Shown piece by piece: positions 53,553 through 61,629 of a stretch of 61,629 bases of DNA. The DNA comes from an uncultured Muribaculaceae bacterium. GTDB taxonomy: Bacteria; Bacteroidota; Bacteroidia; Bacteroidales; Muribaculaceae. The stretch is taken from contig CAJUHM010000007.1 of assembly GCA_910586475.1 (NCBI GenBank), forward strand, positions 1-61,629. Reading direction: 5' to 3'. Numbering within the stretch: the first letter of the stretch is position 1; each line of letters begins with the position of its first letter. The notes beneath the pieces were generated by a model. The model searched no databases. It was not told where the DNA came from and worked only from the letters and a program-made list of their open reading frames with translations. The translations under genes and the position numbers were made by a program.

Positions 53553-54209
53553 ATGGCAGAGATAATATTCATCAGCGGCATAGACACCGACGCCGGAAAA
53601 ACCTACGCGACCGCCCACCTTGCGACCATCCTTGCAAAAGAAGGTCGATCCGTAATAACCCAGAAATTCATCCAGACCGGTTGCGTCGGATCTTCCGAAG
53701 ACATCCTAATGCACCGGCATCTGACAGGCTCCGGACTCCTCCCGGAAGACCTCGACATGACGACCGCGCCTGTCATCTTCTCCTACCCCGCCTCCGCCCA
53801 GCTCGCCGCTAAAATGGACGGAAAAGAGATCGACCTCGACGTAATCGACAGAGCATCCTCACGCCTCGCCGATCGCTACGACACAGTCCTCATCGAAGGC
53901 GCGGGCGGACTGATGGTCCCGATAACAGACACATACTTCACTATCGACTACATCGCCTCGCGACGACTCCCCGTAGCTCTCGTAACCAACGCCACACTCG
54001 GTTCGATCAACCACACAATCCTCTCGCTCGAAGCCCTCGCGGCAAGAGCCATACCGCTCCACAGCATCCTCTACAACACCCACTTCGACTCGACCGATCC
54101 GACAATTGCCGCCGACACGCGACGCTTCATCTGTCAGTATGTCTCACGCCTTTTCCCCGGAACACCCGTAATCGACATACCATCGTTTCAACCCAGCAAC
54201 GGAGAATAA
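53553..54209 (+). CDS. bioD: Dethiobiotin synthase
   Basis: Carboxylates 7,8-diaminononanoate to dethiobiotin, the penultimate biotin step. The 218-residue product has the P-loop GIDTDAGKT (9-17), KFIQTG (substrate lysine region), VLIEGAGGLMVPI and NATLGSINHT. No other biotin genes are in the window. It is 5 bases before a 3'-5' exonuclease gene. Confidence 0.93.
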   Translation: MAEIIFISGIDTDAGKTYATAHLATILAKEGRSVITQKFIQTGCVGSSEDILMHRHLTGSGLLPEDLDMTTAPVIFSYPASAQLAAKMDGKEIDLDVIDRASSRLADRYDTVLIEGAGGLMVPITDTYFTIDYIASRRLPVALVTNATLGSINHTILSLEALAARAIPLHSILYNTHFDSTDPTIAADTRRFICQYVSRLFPGTPVIDIPSFQPSNGE

Positions 54210-54214
54210 AACCT

Positions 54215-54853
54215 ATGACCAGAAGCCTAATCGAAATCTCTATTCCGAAAGAGGTCCTATCCTCCCTGCCCCCCGTCCGGTTCGCCGGACGAGTTTCAGT
54301 CATTGACTCCCCGGCCATGGCCCGTCAGGCAATCGCATTCCTCTCATGCCAGGCAGTCGTCGGCTTCGACACCGAAACTCGGCCAAACTTCAGAAAAGGA
54401 CAGAACCACACCGTCTCTCTAATTCAGATCTCGACAGCTGCCCACGCATTTCTTTTCCGGATCAACAAAACCGGAATAATCCCCGAGCTACGCCAGTTCC
54501 TCGAAAACCCCGACGTCGCAAAGATCGGACTCTCTCTCAAAGACGACTTCCATAACCTCCACAAAATCTGCCCGTTCGACCCGCAGGGTTTCATCGAGCT
54601 CCAGAACCTCGTCAAAGAATACTCGATCACCGACGCAAGTCTTCAGAAAATCTTCGCAATCCTCTTCGGAGAGCGAATCAGCAAAGGGCAGCGACTCAGC
54701 AACTGGGAAGCCATCCAGCTGACCGAAGCCCAGCAGACATACGCGGCCATCGACGCATGGGCTTGTCTGAAAATCTTCACCCACCTCAAAGCCGGACTCT
54801 TCATCCCCGACCAGTCCCCCTACATAGTCCACGAACCTGAACAACATCCCTGA
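54215..54853 (+). CDS. 3'-5' exonuclease domain protein (RNase D-like)
   Basis: The 212-residue product has the DEDDy exonuclease motifs: GFDTETRP (Asp52, Glu54), KIGLSLKDDFHNL and YAAIDAWACLKIF. It consists of the exonuclease domain only, without HRDC. This family, often annotated as a Bacteroidales 3'-5' exonuclease, may act on RNA or DNA ends; the substrate is unknown. It is coupled to bioD (5-base gap). Confidence 0.88.
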   Translation: MTRSLIEISIPKEVLSSLPPVRFAGRVSVIDSPAMARQAIAFLSCQAVVGFDTETRPNFRKGQNHTVSLIQISTAAHAFLFRINKTGIIPELRQFLENPDVAKIGLSLKDDFHNLHKICPFDPQGFIELQNLVKEYSITDASLQKIFAILFGERISKGQRLSNWEAIQLTEAQQTYAAIDAWACLKIFTHLKAGLFIPDQSPYIVHEPEQHP

Positions 54854-54897
54854 TAAGGCGCGACTACATTTTTTTTTCAAAAATAATTGCCGATTCA

Positions 54898-54928
54898 TTT
54901 GGCAATTTATTTTTTGTTTGTACATTTG
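54898..54928 (+). promoter_or_regulatory. Promoter of the TraB-like gene
   Basis: TTTG (54898-54901), 19 bases, TACATTTG (54921-54928): an exact consensus match. The leader would be about 65 bases. Confidence 0.65.
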
Positions 54929-54999
54929 CAGTGTTGTACGACACTACAACACCGCAACAACACATTTCTAACCATACCCCCACCCAACATCATCTCCCT

Positions 55000-55887
55000 A
55001 TGAAACGTACATTCCAATTCCTCGCACTCCTTCTCCTCAGCCTCTCATGCGCAACAGCCAACGCTCAGTTGCTCTGGAAAGTAACCGGAAAAGATGCAGC
55101 CGCTCCATCGTGGATATTCGGCACTCACCACCTCGCCCCGCTATCGGTCCTCGAATCGACCCCCGGATTCGACAACGCCTTCGCCTCTGCTGAAAAAGTC
55201 TACGGCGAAGTCGACATGTCGGTTCTCGAAGACCCATCGACACAGATGAAAATGGTCAGCCATGTGCTCGCTCCCGCCGACAGCACTCTAAGCAAGGTCC
55301 TCGACCCAAAGACCCTCGCCTCCATAGACCGACTCCTCGCCGAAGGAGGACTCCCGGTCAATTCCGCAGCCCTCGAAGCCCTAAAACCTGCCTCCGTCTC
55401 AAACACAATCGCCGTCGTTCTCTCTCGCAAGGCCCTCCCCGAATCAAACCCCGAAGAACAGCTCGACAAATCGATCCAGACAATGGCTCGTGAAGCAGGA
55501 AAAGAAGTCCTCGGACTCGAATCTGTCGAATCACAGCTCCAGCTCCTATTCGGCGCTCCTATCTCATCACAGGCCGACGCTCTGAAAAAAATCCTCGAAG
55601 ATCCCGACAAGACCGTTCGCCAGATCCATGCTCTCGCCGACACATACATGGCTGCCGACCTCAACGGACTCGCCGAACTGATCGCCGAAGCCCAGACCGA
55701 CGGAATGACGGAAGAAGACGCCCGCATGCTCCTCGAAAACCGCAACCGCGCATGGCTCGACATCCTGATCGGCGCAATTCCGACCGCGTCAATCCTCATC
55801 GTCGTCGGTGCCGGACACCTTCCGGGCGACACCGGACTCATTAGCCTCCTGCGCAACGCAGGCTACACCGTAGAACCCGTTAAATAA
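55000..55887 (+). CDS. TraB/GumN family secreted protein
   Basis: From ATG 55000 the product has 295 residues with a signal peptide (MKRTFQFLALLLLSLSCATA). Family motifs: SWIFGTHHLAP near the start of the mature part, EVDMSVLE, and the C-terminal VVGAGHLPGDTGLISLLRNA with the conserved GxGH. The TraB/GumN/Tiki fold is a metalloprotease-like domain; activity in bacteria is largely untested. It is followed after 23 bases by the ABC transporter genes but has a different kind of product; whether they share a transcript is unclear. Confidence 0.88.
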   Translation: MKRTFQFLALLLLSLSCATANAQLLWKVTGKDAAAPSWIFGTHHLAPLSVLESTPGFDNAFASAEKVYGEVDMSVLEDPSTQMKMVSHVLAPADSTLSKVLDPKTLASIDRLLAEGGLPVNSAALEALKPASVSNTIAVVLSRKALPESNPEEQLDKSIQTMAREAGKEVLGLESVESQLQLLFGAPISSQADALKKILEDPDKTVRQIHALADTYMAADLNGLAELIAEAQTDGMTEEDARMLLENRNRAWLDILIGAIPTASILIVVGAGHLPGDTGLISLLRNAGYTVEPVK

Positions 55888-55910
55888 CCAACCTAAAAAC
55901 CACACCGGTC

Positions 55911-56765
55911 ATGATCTCGCTCTGCAATCTTACCTACGCCTACAGAAACCGAAAAGACTTCTACGCCATCACCGACATGACAGCCGACATAACGCCAGGC
56001 ATCCATCTTCTGCTCGGTGAGAACGGAGCCGGCAAAACGACACTCCTCCATCTGATCGCCGGACTCCTGATTCCCGCCGACCCCGAACAATGTCTTGTCG
56101 AAGGTATGGCTCCGGGCCGACGCGACCCGGCCCTCATGCAGCGCATCTTCTTCGTCAGCGACGACATGAAGTTCCCATTCCCGACAATCAACGAAATGGT
56201 CAGACTCCACGCCCCGTTCTTCCCCTCCTTCGACCACGAAATGCTTCGCCACAACCTCGAGACATTCGGAATGAACGGCGACGAACCGATCGACTCCTTC
56301 TCGCTCGGCAACCGAAAAAAAGCGATCCTCGCCTACGCCCTTGCTCTGCGTCCCGACGTACTCCTGCTCGACGAACCGGCCAACGGACTCGACATTACCG
56401 CAAAACAGCTGATCCTGTCCCTTATGTCCGAATGCATCGACGAATCGCAGACAGTCATCCTCTCCACCCACACCGTCGCTGACTTCATGCAGCTCTTCGA
56501 CTCCGTCATCCTCCTCTCTGCAGGCCGGCTCATCCTCAACATGCCCGTCTGGGAAATTGTCGAACGAATCGACTTCGTCACAGAAACCATGCCCCCGGCC
56601 GACGCGCTCTACATCGAACAATTCTTCGGACGCTTCCGCGCCATTTTACCGCGAAGACCCGGTTCGCCTCTGACCGACATCGACTATCTACTCCTCTACA
56701 ACGGTCTCCAGAACGTATCAAGCCGACATTCGATTATAAAACTACTTTCCGAAACAGACTCATGA
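55911..56765 (+). CDS. ABC transporter ATP-binding protein
   Basis: The 284-residue product has Walker A GENGAGKT (36-43), the signature-like FSLGNRKKAIL, Walker B VLLLDEPANGLD and the switch histidine in ILSTHTVADF. The C-terminal 70 residues are an extension seen in YtrB-type ATPases. It is paired with the following permease (4-base overlap, ATGA) and a GntR regulator. Confidence 0.93.
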   Translation: MISLCNLTYAYRNRKDFYAITDMTADITPGIHLLLGENGAGKTTLLHLIAGLLIPADPEQCLVEGMAPGRRDPALMQRIFFVSDDMKFPFPTINEMVRLHAPFFPSFDHEMLRHNLETFGMNGDEPIDSFSLGNRKKAILAYALALRPDVLLLDEPANGLDITAKQLILSLMSECIDESQTVILSTHTVADFMQLFDSVILLSAGRLILNMPVWEIVERIDFVTETMPPADALYIEQFFGRFRAILPRRPGSPLTDIDYLLLYNGLQNVSSRHSIIKLLSETDS

Positions 56766-57544
56766 CACAATCCCGCAAACTTTCATTCCGGCGGATGATG
56801 ATGGTCGTCCGCTTCTACATGCCATCCTTCAGACTCGCATTAATTCTATATCCCGCCGTCAGCCTGACAATCGGCATCCTGACAACCCTTCTCAACCAGT
56901 GGGAATTAGGTATCTTTTTCTCCGGACTCCTGTCCCTCATCCTGTCGGTAATGCTCTACTTCTTTCCCCTGTTCTACTGCCGCAACGCAAGCCCCGTCGT
57001 CAGAACGATGCTTCCCGCCACCGCAGCCGAAAAAATGACCGTCCTCGCCGTAGCATGCCTAATAATCAATCCGATCCTCGTCTACCTCCCCAACATGGCC
57101 GCATCCCAGATTCTCGGATTATACTGCGAACCATCCGAATTCCTGAAGCTTGCGGATTCATTAAACACGTACAGCTTATCTTTCAAAAGCCTGGCAACGG
57201 TCACCAACGCGTTTCCCCCACTCGTAACATGCATGTTTATTGTAGCGACACGCATCCGCAACACCATCGGAATGGCCATCGGAATGACAATCCTGACAAT
57301 CGTCGTCTACAGCGTCATCGCCGGAATCAGCGGAGCGGTCATGGCCATCCATGGCACTTTAAACGACATTGCATCCAATCCCGACTTCGCCCGCGTAGCT
57401 TCCGATCCCGCCAATCCTGAATTCCCCGGAATGGTACTCAGAAACCTCATGCCGTTGCTCTACACGCTCGCGGCCGTCGCCGTCTGCTATACCGTTCTGA
57501 TGTTGACCCTTGCCTATCGCAAAATGAAATCTCTCCAATTTTAA
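56762..57544 (+). CDS. ABC transporter membrane protein
   Basis: A 260-residue protein with about six hydrophobic segments (LALILYPAVSLTIGILTTLL, IFFSGLLSLILSVMLYFFPL, MTILTIVVYSVIAGISGAVM, LLYTLAAVAVCYTVLMLTLA). It has the layout of ABC-2-type permeases and no other family motif. It overlaps the ATPase gene by 4 bases and is followed by the GntR gene 12 bases later. Export of an antimicrobial or lipid-like molecule is a common role of YtrA-type units, but here it is only inferred. Confidence 0.85.
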   Translation: MTQSRKLSFRRMMMVVRFYMPSFRLALILYPAVSLTIGILTTLLNQWELGIFFSGLLSLILSVMLYFFPLFYCRNASPVVRTMLPATAAEKMTVLAVACLIINPILVYLPNMAASQILGLYCEPSEFLKLADSLNTYSLSFKSLATVTNAFPPLVTCMFIVATRIRNTIGMAIGMTILTIVVYSVIAGISGAVMAIHGTLNDIASNPDFARVASDPANPEFPGMVLRNLMPLLYTLAAVAVCYTVLMLTLAYRKMKSLQF

Positions 57545-57556
57545 GAGTGTGTTTGA

Positions 57557-57913
57557 ATGGATTTCAGAAACGACATACCGATCTACCGTCAGATAATCGA
57601 CTACTGCTTCTCCTGCATAATTTCAGGATCATGGATAGCCGGCGACAAAGTTCCGTCAGTCAGAGAAATGGCTGTCAGAATGGCCGTGAACACCCACACC
57701 GTCCTGAAAGCTTTCGACTACCTGCAGCAACACGACCTCATCATTTCGCGACGCGGAATGGGCTACTTCCTCGCCGACGACGCCCGACAGAGAGTCCAGA
57801 TCCTGCGGCGGCAGGAATTCTTCGACACCCGCCTCAAAGACCTGTTCAGCGAAATGAAAATGCTCGGAATCGACATCAGCGACGTCGTCGAGCAATGGAA
57901 CCGACAGGACTGA
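57557..57913 (+). CDS. GntR family regulator (YtrA type)
   Basis: A 118-residue protein with the winged-helix domain IPIYRQIIDYCFSCIISGSW, DKVPSVREMAVRMAVNTHTV and SRRGMGYFLADDAR, and only a short helical tail, as in YtrA regulators that control the ABC transporter encoded beside them. Here it is the last gene of the ATPase-permease-regulator unit rather than the first. The promoter that it controls is not evident. Confidence 0.9.
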   Translation: MDFRNDIPIYRQIIDYCFSCIISGSWIAGDKVPSVREMAVRMAVNTHTVLKAFDYLQQHDLIISRRGMGYFLADDARQRVQILRRQEFFDTRLKDLFSEMKMLGIDISDVVEQWNRQD

Positions 57914-57952
57914 CAGGCATTCCTCGACATTCGTCAGTTAACCATATTTAAC

Positions 57953-57983
57953 ACAACAGCCGCAAAACCATCGCGGCTGTTGT
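57953..57983 (+). terminator. Terminator of the ABC-GntR unit
   Basis: ACAACAGCCGC (57953-57963) pairs perfectly with GCGGCTGTTGT (57973-57983) around 9 bases, followed by CTTGTTTTA. Confidence 0.85.
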
Positions 57984-58055
57984 CTTGTTTTATTGACATA
58001 TTGCCTCTATTAACCACTCGGAATCTAACCCCCTTTATCAACACCCACCCTACTC

Positions 58056-58619
58056 ATGATCACCATCGTTTTCTGCCATCCCCAGACCGACAGCTTCTGC
58101 CACAGAATCCTCAACGAGATAACAACCGTCCTGACCCGCGAGGGACGCGAATATGACGTGATTAACCTCTATGGCGAAAACTACAATCCCGTCCTCGACT
58201 CTGCCGACCTCGCATGCTGGACTTCAGGAAACTCCTCCGACCCTCAGAGCCGCCAGTATGCCGAAACTCTCTCGAAAACGACTAAAATAATCTTCATTTT
58301 CCCGATATGGTGGGGGGCCATGCCGGCCATGCTCAAAGGATTCATCGACAAATCTTTCATCAAGGGAATCGTCTACGATTTCACTCCTGAAGGATCAATC
58401 ATGCCCTGTCTTTCAATCGACGACACAACACTCATCACAACCTCCGAAGACGACTCCGAACTATTCGGAAACTACATAATGGGTTGTCTCGCACCAATGA
58501 CACTCACCCCCGTCGGAATGAACTCTGCCCAATGGTTCAACTGCGACCACATCTCCCGCAAGACCGGCGCCGAACGAAACAACTTCATAACCGACGTCAT
58601 CGCACATATCGCCCGATAA
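58056..58619 (+). CDS. Flavodoxin-fold NAD(P)H oxidoreductase
   Basis: The 187-residue product belongs to the NQO1/MdaB/flavodoxin_2 group: IVFCHPQTDSFCHRIL at the phosphate-binding loop, IFIFPIWWGAMPAMLKGFID and KSFIKGIVYDF at the flavin site. Such enzymes reduce quinones or other electrophiles by two electrons. Solitary gene between two terminators. Confidence 0.88.
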   Translation: MITIVFCHPQTDSFCHRILNEITTVLTREGREYDVINLYGENYNPVLDSADLACWTSGNSSDPQSRQYAETLSKTTKIIFIFPIWWGAMPAMLKGFIDKSFIKGIVYDFTPEGSIMPCLSIDDTTLITTSEDDSELFGNYIMGCLAPMTLTPVGMNSAQWFNCDHISRKTGAERNNFITDVIAHIAR

Positions 58620-58664
58620 CCATCCCTCCCCTGCCCGCTGTAAGCAGACCAAGGCCACAACCGT

Positions 58665-58705
58665 CCCCCCGCCGTGACTTTTACAAATAAGCCACGCTCG
58701 GGGGG
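58665..58705 (+). terminator. Probable terminator of the oxidoreductase gene
   Basis: CCCCCCG...CGTG (58665-58677) pairs with CACG...CGGGGGG (58693-58705), followed after five bases by six T. There are small internal mismatches. Confidence 0.5.
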
Positions 58706-58796
58706 ATCCGTTTTTTGCCCCACTGCCCCCCCGCTGGACACCACTGACATACGCATTCCATAAGTTCGATTTTCAAAAATCCATTAGGGCTCGTTT

Positions 58797-58992
58797 AGAG
58801 TGTGTTTACTTTTAACTCAGGTTAGCATAAAGATGGATTTTTGAGTGATTTCAGCGAGTTGAGAAAGGAGCAATTGCCACATTGCGACTGATGAAACTTG
58901 GCTGAAAGCGCCAAAAAGACTCTTTATGATGACCTGAAGAATTTCAAAAAGTGAATTTATTTCTTAATTCGTGGTAAAAGTAAACATACTCT
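58797..58992. mobile_element. MITE-like element, 196 bases
   Basis: AGAGTGTGTTTACTTTTA (58797-58814) and TAAAAGTAAACATACTCT (58975-58992) are inverted repeats with one mismatch in 18. The interior has no gene, only short frames that may derive from a transposase end. No clear target duplication is visible. It separates the oxidoreductase from the C25 protease gene and may influence the latter's promoter. Confidence 0.55.
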
Positions 58993-59088
58993 TACTCTCT
59001 CATCCATTTTTTACCCAAAAATTTGCAAATCAGAGTTTTTATTCGTAAATTGCGGGGGGCAAGAGTATTAACCGAAAATCATTACCAC

Positions 59089-61482
59089 ATGAAAAAGTTG
59101 CTTTTTGGCTTAATCTGCGCCATATGCGCGATCTGCCACCTCAATGCCGAGGTCTATGACCACACTTTCCGGTTCAGCGAATCCGACTTTTCCATAACCC
59201 CTTCCAATGGCGATTCGCTCGTTATCGTTTCCCTTGCCTCGCCGGCTGTCTACAGCGGCGAATCTCAGCCCGGAATCCCCCTTGTTGCCCGCAGTCTGGC
59301 AATCCCTCAGGGATTCTCTGTCCACGACTATTCAGTCTCTTTCAAGAAAAGACTCATCCGCAGCGGAATCGACCTGAAAAATGCCGCCCGCCCGATCCCG
59401 ACAAACGCCCCCGCCGAAGACATGTGGACTCATCCCGGAGGCTATGCCCCTAAAACCTATCCCGACTCCAACTGCATCCGTTCGCTAAGCTATCAGATCG
59501 GAGGAGTGACCGTTGCTGGATTCATCGTTACTCCGTTCATTTTCGATGCCATAGAAAGAAACCTCTATTTCATCGATTCTCTGACCGTCAGCATCGACCT
59601 TGACGCTTCCGCCATGCTGAAAGCTCCCGCACAGATCCGCACGGCACAGTTGGAAATGCTCGAAGCCGTTGTTGATAACCGCGACGTTCTCGGTCAGATT
59701 CCGGTCATGACTGCCGAAAACGACGATGTTGAATACATCGACTATATCATCATAACCAGCAACTCTCTGAAAAACAGCTTCCAGCCACTCGCCGACTGGA
59801 AGCGCAAAAAGGGCGTCCGCACTAAAATTATAACAGTTGAGGAAATTAATGCCAGCTATTCCGAGGAAAGCCTGAAATTAAGAATCAAAGCATGTATTAA
59901 AGACCACTGGGCTAACAACTTTACTCAATATGTCCTTCTTGGAGGAGATGTCGACATTATTCCAACTCAACATTGCTATATAGAGAAAAGCAACCTATAT
60001 GAAGAAATTGGAACTCATGAAATCCCAACCGACCTTTATTATTCTGCACTGGAAGATCTGGACTGGGATGCTGCTGCAGGAGGTAAATATGGCTACCAGT
60101 CATATTTTCAATTCAGTTTCAGTGCGGTTCCGCAGATTCATGTCACCCGGGCTTCAGTAAGATGTACAAATCACGTAAATGATTTTGTTAATAGAATCAT
60201 AGAGTATGAGCAGACTCCACGATATACACGATGGATCTTTCAAAGTGGTACAAATCTTCGACCAGATGTCGATGGGGAGGAATTGGCCGATATGTTTTTT
60301 AATAATGTGATCAATTATAAAATCAGGCTTGGAGCAAACAAACTTTTCGACACATATTCATACAGCGGAGAACCTCTGACTCAACAATCCGTAAAAACTG
60401 AACTACAGAAGGGATATCAATACGTCCAATTCTTCTCGCATGGCGTTTCTGACGGATGGTGTTATGATGATGGACGCTACATTTTCAAATGTTCCGATGC
60501 TGCGGCTCTCGAAAATTCAGGACACTCTCTTATAACGACAATCTCATGCTATACCAACGCTTTTGATCATGACATGTACGCTACTGATCCATGCCTGAGT
60601 GAAACTCTGTTTCGAAATCCCAAAAGTGGCATTATTGGATTTCTCGGATCGTCAAGGGTTGGATGGTATAATAATTCCACTGATTTTTCCACCGCATACG
60701 AGATTGAATTCCACAAACGGCTGCAGTATAATGACGCGACCACCAAACCTGTCAATAAAAACTTTGGCTCTATCCTTACTTTCACAAAACTGACGTTATT
60801 GCCATTGACATCCAGAATTTATCCGGTCACAACCAAAGAACAGGAAGAACATAATAAAAACCTCAGTACATATCGGTGGCTTCATTTGTCTCTAAACCAA
60901 TTGGGAGATCCGGAAACACCTATATTCAATGAGTTCCCTATGGAATTTACGTCTGCTTCCATTTCGCAAACCATGGCTGGTGATCTTAAAATCAACACAG
61001 GCGTAAATGATGCCCGCGTATGTGTTTCAAGTTCTGACGGTGGAGATTATTATGAGATTCAGACAGGAAAAGATCTGACATTTACAACCGGTGCCGGAGA
61101 GTTCGATGTCTGGATAACCAAACAGAACTATAAACCGAAACACTTCTCATACACAGGCCGTAATGCTCCTGTATTAAATCCTCCGGACTCCGTCATTACC
61201 TTACCGACTCAAATTTCATCCATTTCGCCTAATCCAGCAACAAATTATGTGACGATTAAATATATCAGTGAACAATATGAACAGAATCCATCCATTCAGT
61301 TTTTGTTTACTAATATCAATGGAATCCCGGCTTACTCTTTCAATGTTCCTGGTCCTTTTTCTTCCAGCGTGAACGAAGTGACGTTTGACATTTCCCATTT
61401 TGAAAAAGGAACCTATATCGTCAATCTCATTGAAAATGGGAAAACATATGTGTCCCATTTCTCAAGACTGATAAAACAATAG
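59089..61482 (+). CDS. Gingipain-like C25 cysteine protease with T9SS type A sorting domain
   Basis: From ATG 59089 the product has 797 residues: signal peptide (MKKLLFGLICAICAICHLNA), a propeptide-like beta region to about residue 210, the caspase-like C25 domain (YIDYIIITSNSLKNSFQPLA, YVLLGGDVDIIPTQ) with catalytic His451 in FFSHGVSDGW and Cys487 in TISCYTNAFD, an Ig-like segment, and a C-terminal sorting domain (SSISPNPATNYVTIKY ... FEKGTYIVNLIENGKTYVSH). Gingipain-type enzymes are secreted by the type IX system and anchored to the surface. The base composition changes inside the gene near 59820: the first quarter is like the surroundings, the rest is visibly AT-richer, as if the protease part had been acquired or exchanged. 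Confidence 0.88.
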   Translation: MKKLLFGLICAICAICHLNAEVYDHTFRFSESDFSITPSNGDSLVIVSLASPAVYSGESQPGIPLVARSLAIPQGFSVHDYSVSFKKRLIRSGIDLKNAARPIPTNAPAEDMWTHPGGYAPKTYPDSNCIRSLSYQIGGVTVAGFIVTPFIFDAIERNLYFIDSLTVSIDLDASAMLKAPAQIRTAQLEMLEAVVDNRDVLGQIPVMTAENDDVEYIDYIIITSNSLKNSFQPLADWKRKKGVRTKIITVEEINASYSEESLKLRIKACIKDHWANNFTQYVLLGGDVDIIPTQHCYIEKSNLYEEIGTHEIPTDLYYSALEDLDWDAAAGGKYGYQSYFQFSFSAVPQIHVTRASVRCTNHVNDFVNRIIEYEQTPRYTRWIFQSGTNLRPDVDGEELADMFFNNVINYKIRLGANKLFDTYSYSGEPLTQQSVKTELQKGYQYVQFFSHGVSDGWCYDDGRYIFKCSDAAALENSGHSLITTISCYTNAFDHDMYATDPCLSETLFRNPKSGIIGFLGSSRVGWYNNSTDFSTAYEIEFHKRLQYNDATTKPVNKNFGSILTFTKLTLLPLTSRIYPVTTKEQEEHNKNLSTYRWLHLSLNQLGDPETPIFNEFPMEFTSASISQTMAGDLKINTGVNDARVCVSSSDGGDYYEIQTGKDLTFTTGAGEFDVWITKQNYKPKHFSYTGRNAPVLNPPDSVITLPTQISSISPNPATNYVTIKYISEQYEQNPSIQFLFTNINGIPAYSFNVPGPFSSSVNEVTFDISHFEKGTYIVNLIENGKTYVSHFSRLIKQ

Positions 61483-61555
61483 GCTGAAACCATAAGTCTG
61501 AATGTTTTATCGATTCTCTTCTTAATCAATTAATAAACAATCCAATATATAGATT

Positions 61556-61629
61556 ATGAAAAAGTTGCTCATTTCTTTGTTTGCCGCCGCGGCTCTTCTT
61601 CCATTCAGCGTCTCCTGCGACTCCGGCGC
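61556..61629 (+). CDS. Lipoprotein, 5' end only
   Basis: Starts MKKLLISLFAAAALLPFSVS followed by CDSG, a lipoprotein signal with the lipobox SVSC; the gene runs off the right edge. Nothing more can be said. It is 73 bases after the C25 protease gene on the same strand. Confidence 0.6.
   Translation, partial: MKKLLISLFAAAALLPFSVSCDSG

Noticed and set aside
1..61629. CRISPR arrays, tRNA or rRNA genes
   Set aside because: No regularly spaced direct repeats, no cloverleaf with a TTCGA-type T loop and CCA end, and no rRNA-like stretch was recognised by eye; a tRNAscan or Infernal run would settle it.

Overview
The window looks like chromosomal DNA of a gut-type Bacteroidales bacterium, most likely Muribaculaceae or a close relative (inference). 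The signs are Bacteroidota-type promoters (TTG/TTTG, 19-20 bases, TAnnTTTG) in front of many genes, AT-rich leaders without clear Shine-Dalgarno sites, secreted proteins ending in short type-IX-like C-terminal domains, and families typical of the order (DUF4105, DUF4301, DUF3108, calycin-like, GH97, S1 sulfatase, HU-CCDC81, iron-sulfur fumarase). No rRNA, tRNA or CRISPR array was recognised.

Layout. 1-4.6 kb (minus): a partial HU-CCDC81 gene downstream of mutL, then a CotH-kinase lipoprotein-like/secreted pair. 4.8-12.5 kb (plus): kdsB overlapping a catalytically degenerate M16 protein, a radical SAM/SPASM protein, a GH20 hexosaminidase and the serC-serA pair. 12.8-19.0 kb (minus): an AmpG-like permease, a DUF4922-SpoIID fusion and a glycosyltransferase in one tight unit, then an inositol-monophosphatase-like gene overlapping an Lrp regulator. 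19.4-21.6 kb (plus): pepT-miaA. 21.7-23.75 kb is an accessory scar: a YafQ-type toxin whose antitoxin is frameshifted, a transposase tail, IS-end-like inverted repeats and a truncated signal-peptide ORF. 23.7-27.2 kb: three envelope protein genes and an intergenic region with a candidate small RNA and a very long hairpin. 27.4-34.9 kb (plus): U32 protein, galE, DUF4105, a dead alkaline-phosphatase homologue and a sulfatase. 34.9-37.2 kb (minus): MBOAT plus SGNH O-acylation pair. 37.3-39.4 kb: GH97. 39.5-52.4 kb (mostly minus): recJ-recQ, fumarase, topA-rluA type pseudouridine synthase, DJ-1, a frameshifted DUF3108 gene and DUF4301. 52.6-58.6 kb (plus): lgt-bioD-exonuclease, TraB, an ABC/GntR unit and a flavodoxin-fold oxidoreductase. 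58.8-59.0 kb is a MITE-like element. The window ends with a gingipain-like C25 protease and the start of a lipoprotein gene.

Most genes are housekeeping or envelope/glycan functions: LPS (kdsB), peptidoglycan turnover (AmpG-SpoIID), lipoprotein maturation (lgt), glycan acylation (MBOAT/SGNH) and glycan degradation (GH20, GH97, sulfatase). The least explained items are the DUF4922-SpoIID fusion, the metal-ligand-less phosphatase homologue paired with DUF4105, the candidate 26.3 kb RNA, the two frameshifted genes (antitoxin, DUF3108) and a family of small inverted-repeat elements scattered through the window. All calls are by reading; no database search was run.
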